From positions 1-64,000 of the forward strand of contig JAVTVJ010000821.1 in the NCBI GenBank assembly GCA_034509425.1: a DNA stretch of 64,000 bases, written 5' to 3'. This DNA comes from Eopsaltria australis. Taxonomy: Eukaryota; Chordata; Aves; Passeriformes; Petroicidae. Of the stretch, positions 9,903 to 22,723 are shown in pieces (the first letter of the stretch is position 1; every line of letters starts with the position of its first letter). Below the pieces are notes generated by a model that worked only from the letters and a program-made list of their open reading frames with translations, made no database searches and was not told where the DNA came from. The translations under genes and the position numbers were made by a program.

Positions 9903-12900
9903 CTGAGGGATGAATAAAACTACCCATGCAAGGAGTTGAGTGCAGAGCCACAAGTACCACGGATGCAAGAACATGCAGAGAGGGAGATGAGCAGGAAAGA
10001 GGCATGAGCTGCTCAGAGAGGGGCCATGAGATTTTATCAAGATAACAATTACCCCCCACTACAATGTTCAGCAGAGGCATTCACTCCCCTTTAATTTGCC
10101 ACTGGGAACAGTAGTGGGAAACCAGGCAGCAACTCTGCCAGTGCTGGCAACTTCCTTTGTCTGCAGAGCTGAGCCTCCATATAGTCAGACACCAGCCCTG
10201 TGCAGATGGCCTCCCTCATGCAGGGGTATGTGCTTCCCACATAGGAAGGGGATGAGACTTTAGGGATCCCAGAAAAAACAAAATTCTCTGCTGCAGTTGG
10301 GGGTGGCGAATGGGATGATGAAAGGAGGGTGACAGGGGCAGGTTGATACTTCCCTGCTGACACTGCAAAGCAGAAAGCCTGGGGAAACAATGATAGCATG
10401 GGAATGTAAAACCCAAACAAAGAGGAAATCCAGCTAAAGAGCATCTGCAAAAGAGGTGGAGGATCTGTGCAGTAAGGAAAACACAAACAATAGCTGTGGC
10501 AGCTGGCAGTCACTGGTGCAAAGGACCCAGGAGCCCTTCATCCCTCAGAGAGATGATCATATATTAGGATACCTGACTGGGAGTGCCCCTCCAGGGCCTC
10601 CAAGATGTTTACCCAGGCCAAAGGGTAGTTAGCTTGTACTGTTATGGGACACCAATGTTCACATCACTGTCACCAGAGGAGCATTCCCAGAAGGACAGCA
10701 AAGACCCAACAAGTAGTCTCTAGGTGTGAGGGTGGGGGCCACACGTGACCCAAGGGCAGGGCAAGCTTCCAACGGGGAGCAGGCAGGCCTGCAATTTTGC
10801 ATGGAGAAAACAAAATAACCCCAAACATATTTTAAGGAGGGAAGAGCCTAATGCAAGCATGTTGGCTTTCAGACAGAAGGATGGCAGGGCAGGCCTTCTG
10901 CAGAGTGCTTTCACCACATAAAATGCAGCAGCTCCATTTGCAGAGGTCCCACATGGTAGATTTTGGGGTCAGTGATCTTTCCCAGCCTTCCTGCTAGTCC
11001 TGAGGAGATCTCAGGCCACCAGGAGCACCAGTGGGATCTCATGACCCTTGGGATGCCTCCAGACAGCAGTACCTGATGTACCATAGCCTAGAGCTGCCAC
11101 CTCTACCACAGGGCACCCACACAGCTGTTGAGAACAGACTGAATGCCACCCTCCCCAGCAGGCTGCCAAGAACCTCGGCAGCATCCTTGCTGGCAGCAGT
11201 ATTTATTTTGTTTTCTTACTTGGGCAGGAGATAAGCCAGCTAGGTGTGAAGCCCTGAGGAAAACCACAGACTTCCCCACTTCCCAGCCAAGGTAGACTCA
11301 GCAGTTAGAGGATTCTCAGGGCCTTTTGTGGCAGAGGCACCTCCCAAAATCCACACCAGCACGCCAAAATCGTCCCCACCATCTTTCTCAAAAGTATTCT
11401 GAGGAAGGGCTGCAAGGGGCTCAGAGGAGAGGGTAGCCAACACATTATCTCTAGACAACATGAGCTATGAACAGTCCCCTGCAGGACTGACACGGGTCAC
11501 CACCAGAGATAATGCTCAATCCAGAAGGCATGAGGAAGATAGAGGAAGGCAAGGTAGCCATGCTGGGTGCCTGGATGCATGTGCCACTGTCCCCACATCA
11601 AACCAAGCTCTGCAAGAAGAGGGATCCTTTAGTACCCTCATGGAAGGCTTAGTGCTAACTAGATACCAAAGAAGTGGCACTGGAGGACGACACTGCAGAG
11701 GGGATAAGGTGCCTGTCCCATATTGCACTCCAGGCACCAGGGAGCCTGTGCCTTGGACCAAGCATCAGTGTCTGCTCAAGGCAAAGGGAGCTGGAGAGAC
11801 CAACCATGCATTCTTTCTCAGAGTAGCAGCTGCTTGCTCTGCTATTATTTCCTACTGCTTCATATAATTTGTACTCCACAGCAAGCTATTGTCCCTTTCC
11901 ACTGGCTATTTATTTCCTTGAATAGCCTCTGGGGAAAGATTTCAGTGCAGGAGTAAAGAAAAACTCCACACAATAAATCTCAAGCAGTGACCTGATTTAA
12001 ACTGTGTTCTCTGACCTCATCTGGGCCCTGGTTGTGGTTCCTCACGGCAGTTGTGATTAAGTCCTGTTTCTGCTTTGGTTTCCTCCCTTCATTAAACCTA
12101 GGGGAGAATGACCTCTGCCTTAGAGGGCTGTGGGGTGGATTTTCAGAGTCCAGGGCTCAGGATATGATTGAGAAGAAGCTTCCACCACCTCCTAATGGAG
12201 ATGCTCAGTCCTCCACCTGCCAGTATAGCAATTCCTGAATAGGACTGGCTTCCCCTTTAGTCAAGAGGTGTTGGTTGGCATCTCAGCAGACAGTGCTGCA
12301 ACCTACACCCAATTGATCCCTGAGCTCTGAAAGCCAGCCAGTTTCCTAACAGAGGAGGACCGAAAGAACAAACTGTACTTACCTCAGCCAAACACTGAGG
12401 TAAGCAAGAGACTGGGTAAGCAGGTCTGTGGATCTGAAGGGTGTGTACAGGAGGGAATTGTCCAGGAGATGCAGGAGAAGCCAAAGCAAGGATGAGCACA
12501 AGGAAAATAGTGCCCAGGAGCACTAAGCTCCTGCCTAAGATGTTATCCAGAGTGGGATGGCTCCTCTAGAGAAAGCGCTGGTCTCCACATTCAGATCAAG
12601 TAAAATGGAAAGGAACAAAGGACTGGAGGTTAAGGTCCTGTCACCCCTCCTGCCTCAGCTCTCTCACAGTGCATCATCCAGAGCACCTGTGGGAAGTACC
12701 AAAGTGGCATCCATGTTTTAAACCTGAGGGCAAGACATTAGAGGCCACCAGCATCCAGTAGGGTCTCCACAAACATCACCCCTCTTCAGCTGCACACTGC
12801 AATTTCTCTTCCTTAGGATGAGGGGGGAAAGGAGGAGGAAGGACAAAGATAGCTGAAGAACTAAAATGTGGAAAAAACCCCACACCTTTCTTCAGGGCTA

Positions 12901-15328
12901 AGGGCAGCAGTGAGAGAGGGAATCTGCATCAAGCAGTGGAGCAGATCAAGAGCACAGGGAACAAGTACAGCCTCAGACTCCATCTCTCGCCTTCCTCTAT
13001 CAGAAGGCTGGTGGTGCCACAGTGTCTGGCATCTCCCATCTCCATGGGGGAGCTCAAATGGAGCTATGATGGATGGTTTCCAAGTTATGTCCTTGTACCT
13101 TTGCAGGGGATGTTTCTCTCAGGCAGCTCTGAAATCTGTGGAAACATTTTTGTGTGTTCCAAGCTGTGCATAGGGAAGGGGAGAAAGGTGGTTCATTTGC
13201 AAGGAAGTTGGTTCATAAGGGTTTGTTTTTATCAATCCAAGCAGCCAGATGAGTCACATCTTCTGGGTCCCCAGCTTGGCTGAGGGGCAGGAGAATGAAC
13301 ACAACTGGCAGAGGGTGGAGAAGGGAGGTCAGAGGACTGATGACATGCCACCCAGTTCCATTTCCAGACTTCATTTCTCTAATTCTTTCACTCATGGGTG
13401 CATGCCAGGAATGCGGGTTGTGGGAAATGCTTTCAAAAACACGCCTGGAGATAAAAATTCACTTGTGTTGAAAGCTTCACTACTGGAAAAGAGAAGATGT
13501 ATAGAAGGCTCACAGCTTCTCCCTTGCTGGGACTTTTGGGATCTCCCAGCTTTACCCACATCTTCTGGATGAGATATTATTAGCTTAATGGGAAAAGGAT
13601 CTTCCAAAGAGCCCTCCACAAAGGATCAGCTTCATGAGGTCTTATGGTCCACTTGTGTCTTCCACCAAAAGGTTAACATCTCCAACAGTTTTATCTCACC
13701 ATTGAGCAAGGAAGATGGCAGCTCCCTCATCTTGCACATGAGGAAATTGAGGCACAGACACTCAAGTTCACATCCAAAACCAATTCCTCCTGTTTGGATT
13801 CTCATCCTTAAGTTTCCATGGCCACAAAACAAAACAAATCAAATCACTTTGCAAACCTGTGCAAAAAGCTAAAAGGAAGCTGTGCTCCCCTAGCTGATAC
13901 AGCTGGAGTATCAAAGATGCTGATCTCTCATCACACCATCTACTATCAGCAGGAAGTACTGAGGCATTCAGTGCCTCTGGAAAAAAACAGCCTTTGGGTG
14001 GGTCCAATTAAGTCTGAAAACCAGAGGCATTCAAAGAACAGAAGCCTTCCTGCAGTGGAAGCCATGGGACTTCCAAGATGCCCCAAGCCCAACTTTGCTG
14101 ACTTCAAGGGGACCATTTCCCACAACAGAGACAGCATGAGACCAGCTGGCTGGAACCAGAATAAGCAAAAGAGAAATGCAGCATTGCACCATTGTAAAAA
14201 AGGTCCTTGGGGACCTCCTTCCACGGAGCTCTGAGCAGCCATCCTGGATTCAACCCCACAGCACAGCAAGGGCATGAAGTGAGAGTGACTGCTGAGTCTC
14301 CACCCCGAACAGGGACAATGAGGCTGCAGGACTCACTTTCAGTGTTTCTCATAGCTTCCAGTGCTGAGCCCAGGCAGGTTGGACAACTCTGAGGACTTGC
14401 AGGAATCTTTCAGACAAGCAGAATCCATCTGAGTCACATGCATGAGACGCAATGCCAAGGGTGGCTCATCCACTGGGGAAAAAAAAAAAAAAAAAAAAAA
14501 AAAAAGAGAGAAAGAAATGCTAAGGGAGAAATAGCAAGTTTTGAAAAGTCACAAGAATCAAGAATTAACAGCTCATAGACTGAAAAGAAGGGGAGCAAAA
14601 AAAAAAAGTTGGTTCTCCCATGCTCACGTCACTCAAGCTAAGTATCCTTCATCCCCACTGGGAAGCAGCAAGCCACCTTACCACACATCAGCTTTGAGAG
14701 CATCTGAAGGGGCAACCCACCCTGGATCTAAGGCCACAACTGAGGTCTGCAGAGGAAGGAGTTGTCAAGTCAAAACTATCTGTTGCTGCAAAATCAGCAG
14801 CATCATCCCTTTGATGGCACTGCAAAATGAAACAGTAAAAACCAAACCAGATGAACATGGGAAAGAAAAGCTGCCAAAAAAAAGGAGTCCAAATCCCCAA
14901 ATGACTGACTCAGTGCAGGAAATGGGCATCTAAAGAGGGAACTGCAGGCATCTGAAGGAGATCTAAGAAAAGATCAGGCCCACACAAACAACTCTCCGAA
15001 TTCTTCTTCTCCCACTTTCCAGAAGGAAGGGCACCAGAAATACCTGAATCCATGGACCTTCAGAGTGAAACACAGGGAAAGAGCTGGGCCATGGCACTGC
15101 CCTGAGATATTTCATCTCCACGAGGTACTCCAGGGGCTGCTTTGCAGTGATGGGACACCTAGTCTCCCTTTCCAGCACTACACTGGGCACTAAGGGACAC
15201 CCTGTCCCATTCAGGCATCCTGTCCCTTCTCTGGACTGCGCCCACAAGCCTCTACTCTTGTTTCTGACCCATGTAGCCAGTAGTACATAAGCCCTCACTT
15301 GAGCACAGTGGATGTTTATTTTGCATTC
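9903..15328. other. No gene recognised
   Basis: About 5.4 kb of moderately GC-rich DNA with only short, unconvincing open frames on both strands. A 29-nt A-run followed by gagagaaag lies at about 14478-14506. I see no exon sets, RNA genes or further clear transposon ends. Confidence 0.5.
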
Positions 15329-16025
15329 TGTCCTAGTTTAGGGCAAATGTTAGGAGGAAACCTCCAAGGGGGTCTCCTCTAGACAAGCCAATTTCAGCCA
15401 CTCCTCCCCCAAACCGGTTCGGGAAAAGATTTCTTTAGAGAAAAAGTGGAAAAAACTATTTATTTAATAAGCAGAATATTTACAAGTTTGGAAACAAAAA
15501 TTGAATGATATAAAACAATGAAACCTCTCCTTTCTCTGAAGAGATGGTGGATCCAGAGAGTCCTTCTGTGGGTGCGGCTGTGTCAGCCTCAGTCCCTCCA
15601 GAGGCTGGGGCCGATGGCCAGGCCCGGCTGCAGAGTCGGGAGGCCCCCGGGGGATTGTCCTGATGTCTTGGACCACAGAGATGCTGACCAGTCCCAGAAG
15701 AAGTAAACCAGTAAAAGAAATAAAGTCTCTCTCTCTCTCTCTGCAAAAGCCGAGAGATTTCCGAGAGCACCCAGCTGCGAACTCCAAGAGCACACAGAGA
15801 GCTTATCTCCATTTTTTCTGTCTCCGCTTCGAGCGCAGTCTCCAAAGGAATTTCCGGGGGAGTAAGGTGTAACTCCTGTAGACAAACTGTGTGCGTTTTC
15901 TCTCCCCCCTTCACCCTCTTCACTCTCTCTCTCTCTGGGCCTAACTTAAAGCTACAGAACTTAATACCTGGCATAAGCAGGACAGACGATTGGGGATACA
16001 AGCATCATACAGTCAACCCAGGACA
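15329..16025 (-). repeat. Solo LTR, ERVL-type, with 5-bp target duplication
   Basis: The 697-bp block begins tgtcctagtttag and ends cccaggaca on the plus strand, so on the - strand it is TGTCCTGGG...GGACA. It is flanked by the direct repeat cattc (15324-15328 and 16026-16030). AATAAA is readable on the - strand near 15455. No internal sequence remains, so it arose by LTR-LTR recombination. A 5-bp duplication fits class III/ERVL elements. Confidence 0.85.
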
Positions 16026-19000
16026 CATTCTCAGCACTCATGCCAAGCTCTTTGTTCTCTCTGGCTCTCTTTCCCTTCCTTCCAGTTTGTGCCTTTTCCT
16101 GCTGTCCTTTTTTTCCTCACCACTGGCAACACACAGAGGCCAGAACCTGACTGTGTCTCTCTAGCTGCCCCCAAGTTTCTTTGTGCTGCTCCCCTCCCTG
16201 AAAGCCCCCAGCAGCAAAAAACCCACCAGGCTTTAACTGCAGTCAGATTCCTGGACGCATGCTCCAGAGAGGGGGAAAGAGTATTTGAAACTAAATGCTT
16301 TCAGTGCTGACTCACCCCAGACTAATCATATCCCAGACTGAATAGCCTCAAACACGTTGCCAACAAAGAGACTCAAACAGACTTCCCAGGCTAGGAGATC
16401 TGATAAGCACAATGTGAGGACAACAGGTGGCTGCGACTGCCAGGCAAGTTCCCATCTGCACGAAGATAGCTTATCTCTTCTGTCAAGATGGGATACACAT
16501 CCACTCTGCTTCACAACAGCAGAGAAAAGCTAGGAGAGACCTGCTTTCTGGTCCTGAACATGCACGTAGCACAGTTTACAACACCATCCCTGAGGAACAT
16601 CTCTATTATTCACTCATTAGGAAAGGGGTGGGAATCTTTCCTAAACAGTTCTGTCAGAGACACAGCTTCCCTGAGACCTGGCTCAGGATGAGCTGAAGAG
16701 TGCCCCGCACTAGCTCTGGACATCAGCAGGAGAAGCACAGCAGCCAGAGGGAAGAAGTCTCATAGCCCACTCCTGAACCATACTGTGACACCACCGTTTT
16801 TAACCCTATCAAATCCCAGCTCACATCCTCCTCCTGAAATTCAGCCGGAGCACCGCAGCTGGGAAGCAGGCTACTCTGGATGCAAAGCTGCTCTGTCGGA
16901 GGAGGAGCAGCCTCTGTGGAAAGAGGAACAGCCTCTGCTAGGAGCATCTCCCCCCCTGCAAGATGCGGGGGGGGGGGGGGGGGGCGGGCTTGGGCTGCAC
17001 ATCAGGGACAGCAAAAATGCAACATGGTTGCAGCAAGATCCAGACCGTGGACGCTGCCTTTGAAAAGCCCGCGGAGCTGAGGGGAACAGCAAGTTGCTTG
17101 AACACAGCCCCTCCAAGTGGAGACAAGGCAGAGGCTGATCAAATTCACCTGATCCTTCTTCTGGCTGGGGCACACATCTGTCAGCAGCACATTAAATGGG
17201 GGATAAATGAACTCTGCCCCTGTTCTGCTCCGTGACTGAGTTCCCAAACCTGATGTAGCTTGGGGTGGCAGAGAAATAGGACACAGGTGTTTGTGTGCAT
17301 GGGAAGTTCTTGCAGAAGCATGTGCTCCATGGGCTCCCTGTTCTGCTGGCCTCAGGCAGGAGAGCCAGAGGGACAAATTCAATGTGTTTGTGTGCCCAGG
17401 CCTGTGTGATCCCTGCATCCAGGAGAGGGCCCCCACACTGACCTCATTTGCTTGGGCAACATTTTTTCCCAGTATCTCACCCACCCCACAGGGCAGAAGG
17501 TTAAATGCAGCCAGTGATGCATAGCATGGAGTATTGGACACTGAGTCACAACCCCCAGTTCAGGCATATCCAGCAGACAGAGCACTTCTCATTTTCAGTC
17601 TGGCACACACACTCCCATCCCACACACTCACACACAACCTGTTGCACGACATTCCCCATCTTCGAAGAGAGTAATGCTGGAAAATTAGGGGATAAATATA
17701 CAGGCTGCAGGTGACTGCACTTCAAAAACCTGCCTTCTGAGGGACCTGGGCTTACAGGGTGTAGCTGTTTCACCCTTGGCCCTGAAAACAAGGAGCAGAA
17801 CACAGCTCCCATCCACGGGGTTAAAAGCATGGCAACAAGGCTCTGTTTGGAACAGTCCCCAGCCATGCCTGGGCACTATGGCACTGCTCAAAACCAAGGC
17901 AGGGGGTTGCTAACAACTGCAGGGCATGAACCATTATCCTGAGGCAATGCTCAGGCCCAACACGGCTCATGTTGCACTTACTAAGACAGATGAAGCCAGA
18001 GGGACTAGAAAGAAGCCTATGAAAAGCCAGGTCCACCCTTGGGAAAGCTGCGTATGCAGACTCAGCGTCTCCCTCCTCCTCCTCTTGGGTCACAGTTTTC
18101 TTTTTATCCCTAGCTCCATGTCCACCATGCCCCAGCAGTAGGATCGCTCTGCCCTGCTGCTCCTCACCATCACCAGCAGCAGGGCAGAAGCTGGCTGTAG
18201 TGCCAAGTGGCAGAGACTGAGCAGCCAGGCTGGAGGGAGAGCACCGCCGGACTGTCTCCTCCCGCTGTTTCACAGCCCGGACTTAAGCCAGCACTGGAGT
18301 TTCCTAGGGAACCTGAGGCAGCTGCAGCCAAAACAGGATTGCTGGCAATAGGGGATTTTCGAGCCTGTGCCAAAACCCATCTATTCAAGCTCGTCATGTC
18401 ACACTTGAGCCAGCTGCACAGCCGAGTACATGTGCGTTCAGCACTGGGGCACTCTGCAGTTGGAATGCCTCCTCCCTGAGCTGTGCTGGAAAAGAGAGGC
18501 TGCACACGACTGCATCTCTGGGCTCCCCGGGCAGCTGCTACATTAAACATCCCCAGCAAATGCTTCACTAAGTCACACTTCGTTGTTGCCACAATGCAGG
18601 GATGCGTTCATCAGCCAGGCTTGGGGATTTGCTGCAGCTGGGCTCCCAGGTTTGCTTCAGGATGCCCAGCTTCACGTTGCCAATTTCTGCTCGGATCACG
18701 CTTGGGTGCCCATGAAAAATGCCTCTGCAATAGGGTTTTTCTCCTTCTCCCTCCTGCTGTTCTTTAGAGCCAAACTGTATCTCAGCAAAATCCAGAACTA
18801 CTTTTTTCCCCTCAATACTTGTGCTCTCTAATGATGCCCCTTCCATCTGCCAGGTACAACACTGCAAGTAAGGGATAAAGCAAGAATGGGTGAATTTGTT
18901 CACGTTTTCCAGTGCCTCTGCAGACTCCTGAGCACTGAGTGCACAGTATTGGTCGTGGATCTGTTCCAGTCTGAAGCTGATCTCATCAGTGATGCTGTGA

Positions 19001-22000
19001 ATGACTCCATCGAGGCTCCCTCTTGCAGGCTCAGGGCCCTCAGTGCTGACTTCAGGCCCATAAATTCAAGCAGCTCTCTCTAAACCTGGAAGGTCTTCCT
19101 CTCCCTGTTCAGCTTCCAGTTACAAAACCTACCAGCCCACGAGCCACAGCTACAAAGAGGGCTTCCGTCCCATCAGCTTTATTTCATCTTTGCCTGCTGC
19201 AGATACAGTTCCTCAGCAGCAAGAGCGTTCCCATATTCTCAGAGCACACCCCAAATGCCCCGGACTTTCTTGGAAAGAAGCTATCAGCAACAGCAAACCA
19301 AACTGAGCCTTCCCCAGGGTGTAAGGAGAACTTTCATTCCCCACACTGTCCAGAAGGGCACTGCTGCCTGCTCAAAGGATCAAGACACCCCTTGAGCTGG
19401 TAAGGAAGGCTTGAATACAAGGAAACAGGGAGCTGCACAGCTCATCTCTAACTCTGGTATTTGCTTCTCTCACTTGTCTCGCTGAGCCAGTTGCTCTAAT
19501 GACAGAACCAATATGGAAAGGAAAATTGGTATACAGAGGTCAAGGCAATTCCCCAAAGGAAGAAAATGAAATTATACTCCCATGCTAACAACCAGGGAAA
19601 CTGAGGCAGTGAGCATAGCTGAGTATTTCCCTGAGTCTTCCTTCAAGACATGCTTAATTGCAGAGATCTAGCCAGCAGGTTTTCTGATCCCTTATCCGGC
19701 ATCCTGTTTCCTCATTCCTCTCCTGTAGCTGTAGAAGGATGCCTTTGATCACCGGGGACAGGTCTTCCTACAGCTGAAAGGGAAACTGCTGAAAGAAATG
19801 GAAGGGAGCAATCATGGTGGATGATTGCATACAACAAGAAAGTGCTGCATATGAAAGGGAAAGAGACATTTCCCATTAGATTAAAGGAGCTCAAACCTGC
19901 TCTCCCTCTAGAGAAGTATGCAACTCTATACTTGCCTCTCTAATTGCAACCCTCTGCTGGGAAAGGTGCTTAAAAGTATTAAAAAAGGAAGGAGATTAGC
20001 CAAAGTCAGGGAATAGCAGGGCTGCAAATCCAGAGGATTTCGTAAAGAGGTGCATGGTTCGAGGTGATGTCAGGAGAGGTGGTGCCAGCTTGTTCCAAGA
20101 GAAAGTAGCAGAGTTAAAACTGAGCCAACCCTCCAGGAACTGGCTGCTAGAGTCAGCCAGAGCAGGAAAAAAAAACCACCCCAAAAAAAAGGAACAAAAG
20201 AACACAGTACTAAGCTTCAGGAAAGTGAAAGGTCTCTGGCAGAACACCTTGCCAAAAAAAGAGGAATGTGATGGGGAAAGGGAAGCTCACGTCATGGGCC
20301 AGAGCTGACTACCCAGCAGAAAGTGCACACAAGCACATCTGAAAAACATCGCAGTGTTTACATAAACACCCACGGCAAGGAAACCAAACATTGGGACAGA
20401 GAAGGGGTGACAGGGTGGTTCTGGCCGGCAGAAGACGACCTGATGGGTGGAAAACCCTCTGCCAGGCGGACCTGCCGCTCCTGTGAGGCCACCTTTCCTT
20501 CTCGATGGAGCCTGTTTGGTATTCACCTCGAGTGTGCAGGCAGCGGGAGCGTTCGCTGAGCCCGGGCTGCTCAGGCAGGCGCTCCCCTGCCTGCTGGTGC
20601 CCTCTGCGGGCGGCTGCTGCGGGGCCTGACAACCTGGGACTGCACCCCTCTGCCAAAGCCAGGATCCGCATCCCTCTGCCAAACCTGGGACTGCACCCCC
20701 TTTGCCAAAGCCGGGACCCGCACCCCTCTGCCGAACACAGAGCCATACTCAGCCCCCATGATCTGTGCTCATCCAGGCCTCTGGCTTGCACGCCATCACT
20801 TTCCTGGCTACAAGCTAATTATAGCTCCAAGTACTTTCCCTCTGGAACGCCTCACTCCGTCCAAAACCTAGCTTAAAATTCCAGCTGTCGGTAAAAATAA
20901 ATCGAGGGGAGAAAGATTGTTTCCTCACACGTCATCTAGCCGCTCTTACAGGGAGGAAAAATTCAGATTCCGATCTCTTTTTCCATTGGCTGTCCTTGCT
21001 ATACGAAAAGCAGATGTACCAAAAGGGAAAGAGGCTCCTAAATCTGCCAGAAATAAAAGCAAGGTCGCCGCTGACAAGACTGTTATGCACGAGTTCACTC
21101 TCCATTGTTTGCAACCAGCCGAAAATAGGTGCAGCCTTCCATTCACCCTGGGCTTGCTAACCACTGGGTGTTGCCAAAGAAAGGAAAACCAACAGGCTTG
21201 AGACAGACAGACCGAAACCTGAGCGAAAGGGGGCTGTGTAAAACACCAGCCTGCAAAACCTCTCATTCAGAAGCTTCGCTGTGGGGGATGGAGCGATGCG
21301 TGCCTTCCATACAGATCGTACATGACCTGAAGGGCTCCTAGAGATGACTTCAGGATTCTCAGGAAAATCAAAGGAATAGTGACAGGCAGGGCTGACTCAT
21401 AAGATTAAAATAACCTGTGTAAAACGTGCCTGAACACAGCAAAGGGAAGGATGTTGCAATTTTCTATGAAAGGGACTTAAAAAGGGCTTTATGATGCAAG
21501 GCAGTAACAGTTAAAAAAAGAACTACATTCAGGCGCCAAAAAGTGCTTGCTAACGACCAAAAAGCCCTTACCAAAACAATGGCTATCCATCAGGAAATGC
21601 CATTAGCTGTGACACCAGGGCAGTTCCCTCGTCAGCCGCGGGATTAGCACTGTAAATGAATAACCCAGCACGGCAGCGCTGGGCTCAGACGCCTGTCTCC
21701 ACCTCAGGGGCCGGAACGCCGAACGGGCCGCATTGTGCTCTTGTCGCCGAGGCCGTGGCCAGCCTCGGCCCCAAACCCCGCCGCGGACACCCTCCCTAAC
21801 CGGGCACCCTTCACACAGCCGGGGGCCTGCGCTCCCCAGAGCTCCCCGAGCCCGCTCGGGAGCTGAAAAGTAGAAAAGCAAACTACAAAAGCAGCGAGCT
21901 GCCAGGACCCCTGGAGCAGAGAGAACAGGCAGTGTTGGGTGTCACAGCTGCGCTGGCCTCGATCACATTAGCCGCACGGAAAGCGGGGACGAACGGGGTT

Positions 22001-22160
22001 TGTTGTCCTGGAAGTCCTGGAACGCTCCAGCAATTTCCAGAGCTTCACAAATCCCCCCCCCTCCCCCCCCGCCTCACACGCTGCTCGACCAGGCAGAAGG
22101 GCCAGGCCGGGTGCTTCCGGAAGAGCAGAAGCTATTTAAAGATCAGTGAAGGGGACCGCA
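16026..22160. other. Intergenic region upstream of GGA1, no gene recognised
   Basis: About 6 kb without a recognisable gene. It includes a G-run of about 19 at 16967-16984 and GC-rich patches near 20470-20760. One - strand stretch (about 18870-19060) reads like an acidic amphipathic helix and is listed under findings. An AT-rich run (about 22170-22212, repeated tatttata) precedes the GGA1 promoter. Confidence 0.5.
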
Positions 22161-22254
22161 CTTGCTGCCATTTATATTTATATATAAATATATTTATATA
22201 TTTATATTTATTACTGGCCGGCACCCGACCCCGGCTCAACTCCTCAGCCAAGAC

Positions 22255-22723
22255 GGGCGCGCACTGCGCATGCGCCACACCCGGCGGGCCCGTGTCCTTT
22301 TAAAGGACAAGCCGCCCGCCGGAAGTGCCCGTTCTCCGTACCGGAAGCGGCTTCACCTGCCAGTACCTCCAGGAGGGGCCGGCTCGGCCGGTTCCCGCAC
22401 AGCCGCTGCTTTCCGGCGCTCTGCTCCGCCCCGCGCTCGTCTGCTCTCTGTGTTCTTCTCCGGGAGGGCCTTCCGCTTCCTTCCGCGTCCCGCGCCTTTC
22501 CTCGCCCCTGCGCGGTGAGCTCATGGTGGAGCGGTAGGGTGCGCCAGCAGGGGGCGCGCTGGCGGCGGAGCGGCGCTCTGCACTGCCGCCTTCCGAGTCT
22601 CTGTGGCCAGAGGGATGGGACTCTTCATGGCGCGGCCACGCCGGGCCTGGCGGGAGGGCGGTGGCGGCGGAGCGGCGCTGCCCCGCCCCGCCCCGCCCCG
22701 CCGAGGAGCCGCGGGCCTCCGAC
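22255..22723 (+). promoter_or_regulatory. CpG-rich GGA1 promoter, possibly bidirectional
   Basis: TATA-less, GC-rich DNA immediately 5' of the GGA1 start. It has an NRF1-type palindrome TGCGCATGCGC (22265-22275) and two ETS/GABP-type sites (gccggaagtgcc near 22319-22330; accggaagcggc near 22340-22351), plus repeated ccccgcc boxes just before the ATG (22680-22700). This arrangement is usual for housekeeping genes. No divergent gene is recognised on the other strand, so bidirectionality is only a possibility. Confidence 0.6.

Noticed and set aside
10091..10513. 140-codon - strand ORF
   Set aside because: No recognisable domain, biased composition, and no splice or promoter context; best treated as chance.
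14475..14510. Processed pseudogene suggested by the 29-nt A-run
   Set aside because: No AATAAA or recognisable coding sequence lies upstream and no flanking direct repeat is evident; it may simply be a homopolymer.
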